Both the position numbers and the translations under genes were made by a program. Under the pieces are notes generated by a model that worked only from the letters and a program-made list of their open reading frames with translations, ran no database searches and had not been told where the DNA came from. 64,000 nt of DNA from positions 641,846 through 705,845 of the forward strand of contig NZ_JAASRN010000001.1 of NCBI RefSeq assembly GCF_011761635.1. The letters are read 5' to 3'. This document shows, piece after piece, positions 62,335-64,000 of this stretch (the stretch's first letter is position 1; every line of letters begins with the position of its first letter). Source of the stretch: Thermonema lapsum. GTDB lineage: Bacteria; Bacteroidota; Bacteroidia; Cytophagales; Thermonemataceae.

Positions 62335-63378
62335 TTAAAATTGTTGCATTCTTCCAGAAGCTAAATAAGCTTCCCACAGTTTTTTGCGTAAATGCTGCTT
62401 TTCCTGCTCCAATACATTCAGCTTTTCTTCTATTTGTTCTTTACGTTCTCTGAGCTCTTCCATTTGAACAATTAACTCATTCAATGGCGCAATAAAGCGA
62501 CGATAAAGATGTGCATTTCCTTTGGTAAACACCCAATAGAGCAGGGCATTGTCGGTAGCGGCTTCTCCTAATGCTACCAGAGCCATGCTCGCGTCATCGG
62601 CGGCTATGGTGTGAAGTTTTTCTTTTAGTATTTCTGCCCAGCTGTGCATACCTGCGCCATGAGTCTGCTCCAGAGTATGGCGCAAGAGGTACTCGAAATG
62701 TGGCGGCGACGGCAGATAAGCAAAACAACCATCGGTAGCAACCAACAGACACACGGGGGCTTCGACCGTATAAAAAGCTTGATTGATGGTAAAGTCCCCA
62801 CCAGCATGAATGCAGTTGCTCAGTGGTGCATCATTGACCAACTGGTCAAGCAAATCGCTGTTTCCTTCTTCTTGACGCACGTCGTCTTTGGTTAGCAATA
62901 TTATGCTGGAAGGCAGCAAGGCATAAGCGCGCGAATCGCCTGCCCAAAGCACACACAGACGATAGCTGTCTATTTGGTTGGGCATGGGCTCCCACAGCAG
63001 GGCGGTCATGGTGGTGGGTAAAAGACGCACCAAGCGGCTTTTTAGTTTCGACTGCCCGGCAGGATACAGCGCTTCGGCTTGGCGGGCAAAGAAATCTTTA
63101 AACTTTTCTTGCAAGCCTCCGGCAAAGTCTTCAAGTGCCCCTTCATAGTTTTCAAAGTAAAGACTTAGCTGCTGCGCTGCCAGGCGGGCTGCTACATAGG
63201 CGCCAGAATACTCTTTCCCTTCCCACAAACAAGGCGCAGAACCGGCACCGCCCATGCCATCGAAGACGGCAATCAAGCCGCGTTGTCTGTTGGCATCCCA
63301 CAAGCGCAGTGGGGGGGCATCTTCCCCCATTCCTGCTATTTTATCTAACACAAAATCAAAGCCTGGCACTTCGGTCAT
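62335..63378 (-). CDS. PP2C-family protein phosphatase of a TerY-P-like triad
   Basis: 347 aa. PP2C core about 1-270 with FDGMGG (39-44), LWAGDSRAY (144-152), VATDGCF (213-219) and AADDASMAL (259-267); these supply the metal-binding Asp residues. The catalytic domain is followed by a Glu/Lys coiled coil (about 305-340). It should reverse the phosphorylation by the kinase encoded 6 bp downstream. Its ATG overlaps the stop of the vWA gene (ATGA). Confidence 0.92.
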   Translation of the reverse strand: MTEVPGFDFVLDKIAGMGEDAPPLRLWDANRQRGLIAVFDGMGGAGSAPCLWEGKEYSGAYVAARLAAQQLSLYFENYEGALEDFAGGLQEKFKDFFARQAEALYPAGQSKLKSRLVRLLPTTMTALLWEPMPNQIDSYRLCVLWAGDSRAYALLPSSIILLTKDDVRQEEGNSDLLDQLVNDAPLSNCIHAGGDFTINQAFYTVEAPVCLLVATDGCFAYLPSPPHFEYLLRHTLEQTHGAGMHSWAEILKEKLHTIAADDASMALVALGEAATDNALLYWVFTKGNAHLYRRFIAPLNELIVQMEELRERKEQIEEKLNVLEQEKQHLRKKLWEAYLASGRMQQF

Positions 63379-64000
63379 ACGCTATTGGCAATCGCATCTA
63401 AGATGGTTTGATAGTCCACTTCGCTCAAGCCTTCGCCCGCCTTGGAAGGATAGTGTATGGTGTTCTCCCAATGGTTGGCAATATCGGTCCATGCATAGGC
63501 GTCGGGCGAGTAAATGATAAGCCGCTTGGCAGCACGGCTCATGTATTGCCCCTCCCACCAGTCGGTCAGCTCGTCGAAGTCGGCGGGCATGCCGGCAGGA
63601 TAAGCCTGCGGCTTGGCAGCAGCATGCAGTTCCAGGGGATGGGTGCTGGCATCGGTCCACACAATGACAATCTGACGGCGTTTGTCTCCTTCTTTGTTCC
63701 ACTCCGAGCGGATAGCCATCGCCAAAGCTTCCAGCCCGTTTTCTGGCTCGTCCCCTCCACCATCTGCCACAATACTGTCCACAAAGGCTTTGAATTGATT
63801 CTGCTCTTGGGGCAGCACAAAGAAAGGCGACATCTCAAGAGCCTTTTCTTTGTCGAAATAGAAATCACGAAAGGCAATGACCCTCACCCGCAGGGTGTCT
63901 ATGACTTTGCCTTTTTGCTGCATGGTCTCCATCAGGTCGTCATAAAAGCGCAGTGCATTTTCTTTGACACGGTCAATAATGGGCGACATACTGCCCGTGG
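63375..64000 (-). CDS. von Willebrand A domain protein (TerY-like), 5' end outside window
   Basis: At least 208 aa; the gene continues past position 64000. An apparent ATG at 63989 is internal: the codons before it read Thr-Gly-Ser, giving TGSMSPIIDRVKE, which is the MIDAS strand-loop of a vWA domain (DxTGSM type) with the Asp just beyond the edge. Later MIDAS elements follow: VIAFRDFYFDKEK and DGGGDEPENGLEALAMAI (Thr/Asp-type loop), then RQIVIVWTDASTHPLEL with the third-motif Asp. The C-terminal part has YMSRAAKRLIIYSPDAYAWT. It is the first visible gene of the triad and overlaps the phosphatase start by 4 bp. Confidence 0.9.
   Translation of the reverse strand, partial: TGSMSPIIDRVKENALRFYDDLMETMQQKGKVIDTLRVRVIAFRDFYFDKEKALEMSPFFVLPQEQNQFKAFVDSIVADGGGDEPENGLEALAMAIRSEWNKEGDKRRQIVIVWTDASTHPLELHAAAKPQAYPAGMPADFDELTDWWEGQYMSRAAKRLIIYSPDAYAWTDIANHWENTIHYPSKAGEGLSEVDYQTILDAIANSV

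Overview
The window looks like a chromosomal piece of a Gram-negative Bacteroidota bacterium, probably Cytophagales-like. Evidence: lipid A/LPS genes (lpxB, waaA, lptC), several secreted proteins with type IX secretion C-terminal domains, GLPGLI, DUF983 and DUF6952 family proteins, a Na+-NQR operon, and repeated use of the Bacteroidota promoter element TAnnTTTG upstream of genes. Most of the window has moderate GC and ordinary housekeeping content. The species cannot be named from the sequence alone.

Layout. 1-889: the leader-distal end of a CRISPR array (13 repeats) whose leader and cas genes lie left of the window. Five of its 12 'spacers' are copies of one 49-nt REP-like element, each followed by a repeat with an altered 5' end. 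890-2200: a short AT-rich island of small membrane-protein genes. 2235-8871: BamA-like protein, PAS-only membrane sensor, TrpF-like protein, thioredoxin + DUF6952, lpxB, YbjN-like protein. 8994-12904: a minus-strand operon of TerC/Alx membrane protein, anchored protein and membrane-bound patatin. 13059-18257: Rieske protein, tRNA-Thr(CGT), HPF-like protein, DUF983 pair, waaA, CBS protein, CsaA, MiaE, lipoprotein. 18407-24951: nqrABCDE (no nqrF) followed by yidC.

25036-39513 carries a metal/cobalamin-type binding lipoprotein, a type IX cargo protein, a MacB-type permease, a secreted protein of the group usually mislabelled asparagine synthetase B, two universal stress proteins, mscL, a two-gene ABC exporter, a lipoprotein overlapping a subtilisin-like protease, and a beta-CASP metallo-hydrolase. 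39821-45788 holds acetyl-CoA synthetase (one-base frameshift), then a TonB-receptor-like outer membrane protein, a GLPGLI protein and a small Cys-rich secreted protein. 46035-53071: cystathionine beta-synthase, a complete TRAP transporter, and a secreted lipase-like protein. 53134-57173: a broken beta-barrel gene, an M13 metallopeptidase, a DinB protein.

57239-64000 (minus strand) reads as one coupled transcription unit: vWA protein (cut by the window edge), PP2C phosphatase, Hanks-type kinase, coaX, outer membrane protein, TPR protein, lptC. The first three form a TerY-P-type vWA/phosphatase/kinase triad, and its kinase stop overlaps the coaX start. The triad and the REP-bearing CRISPR array are the two most interesting parts of the window.
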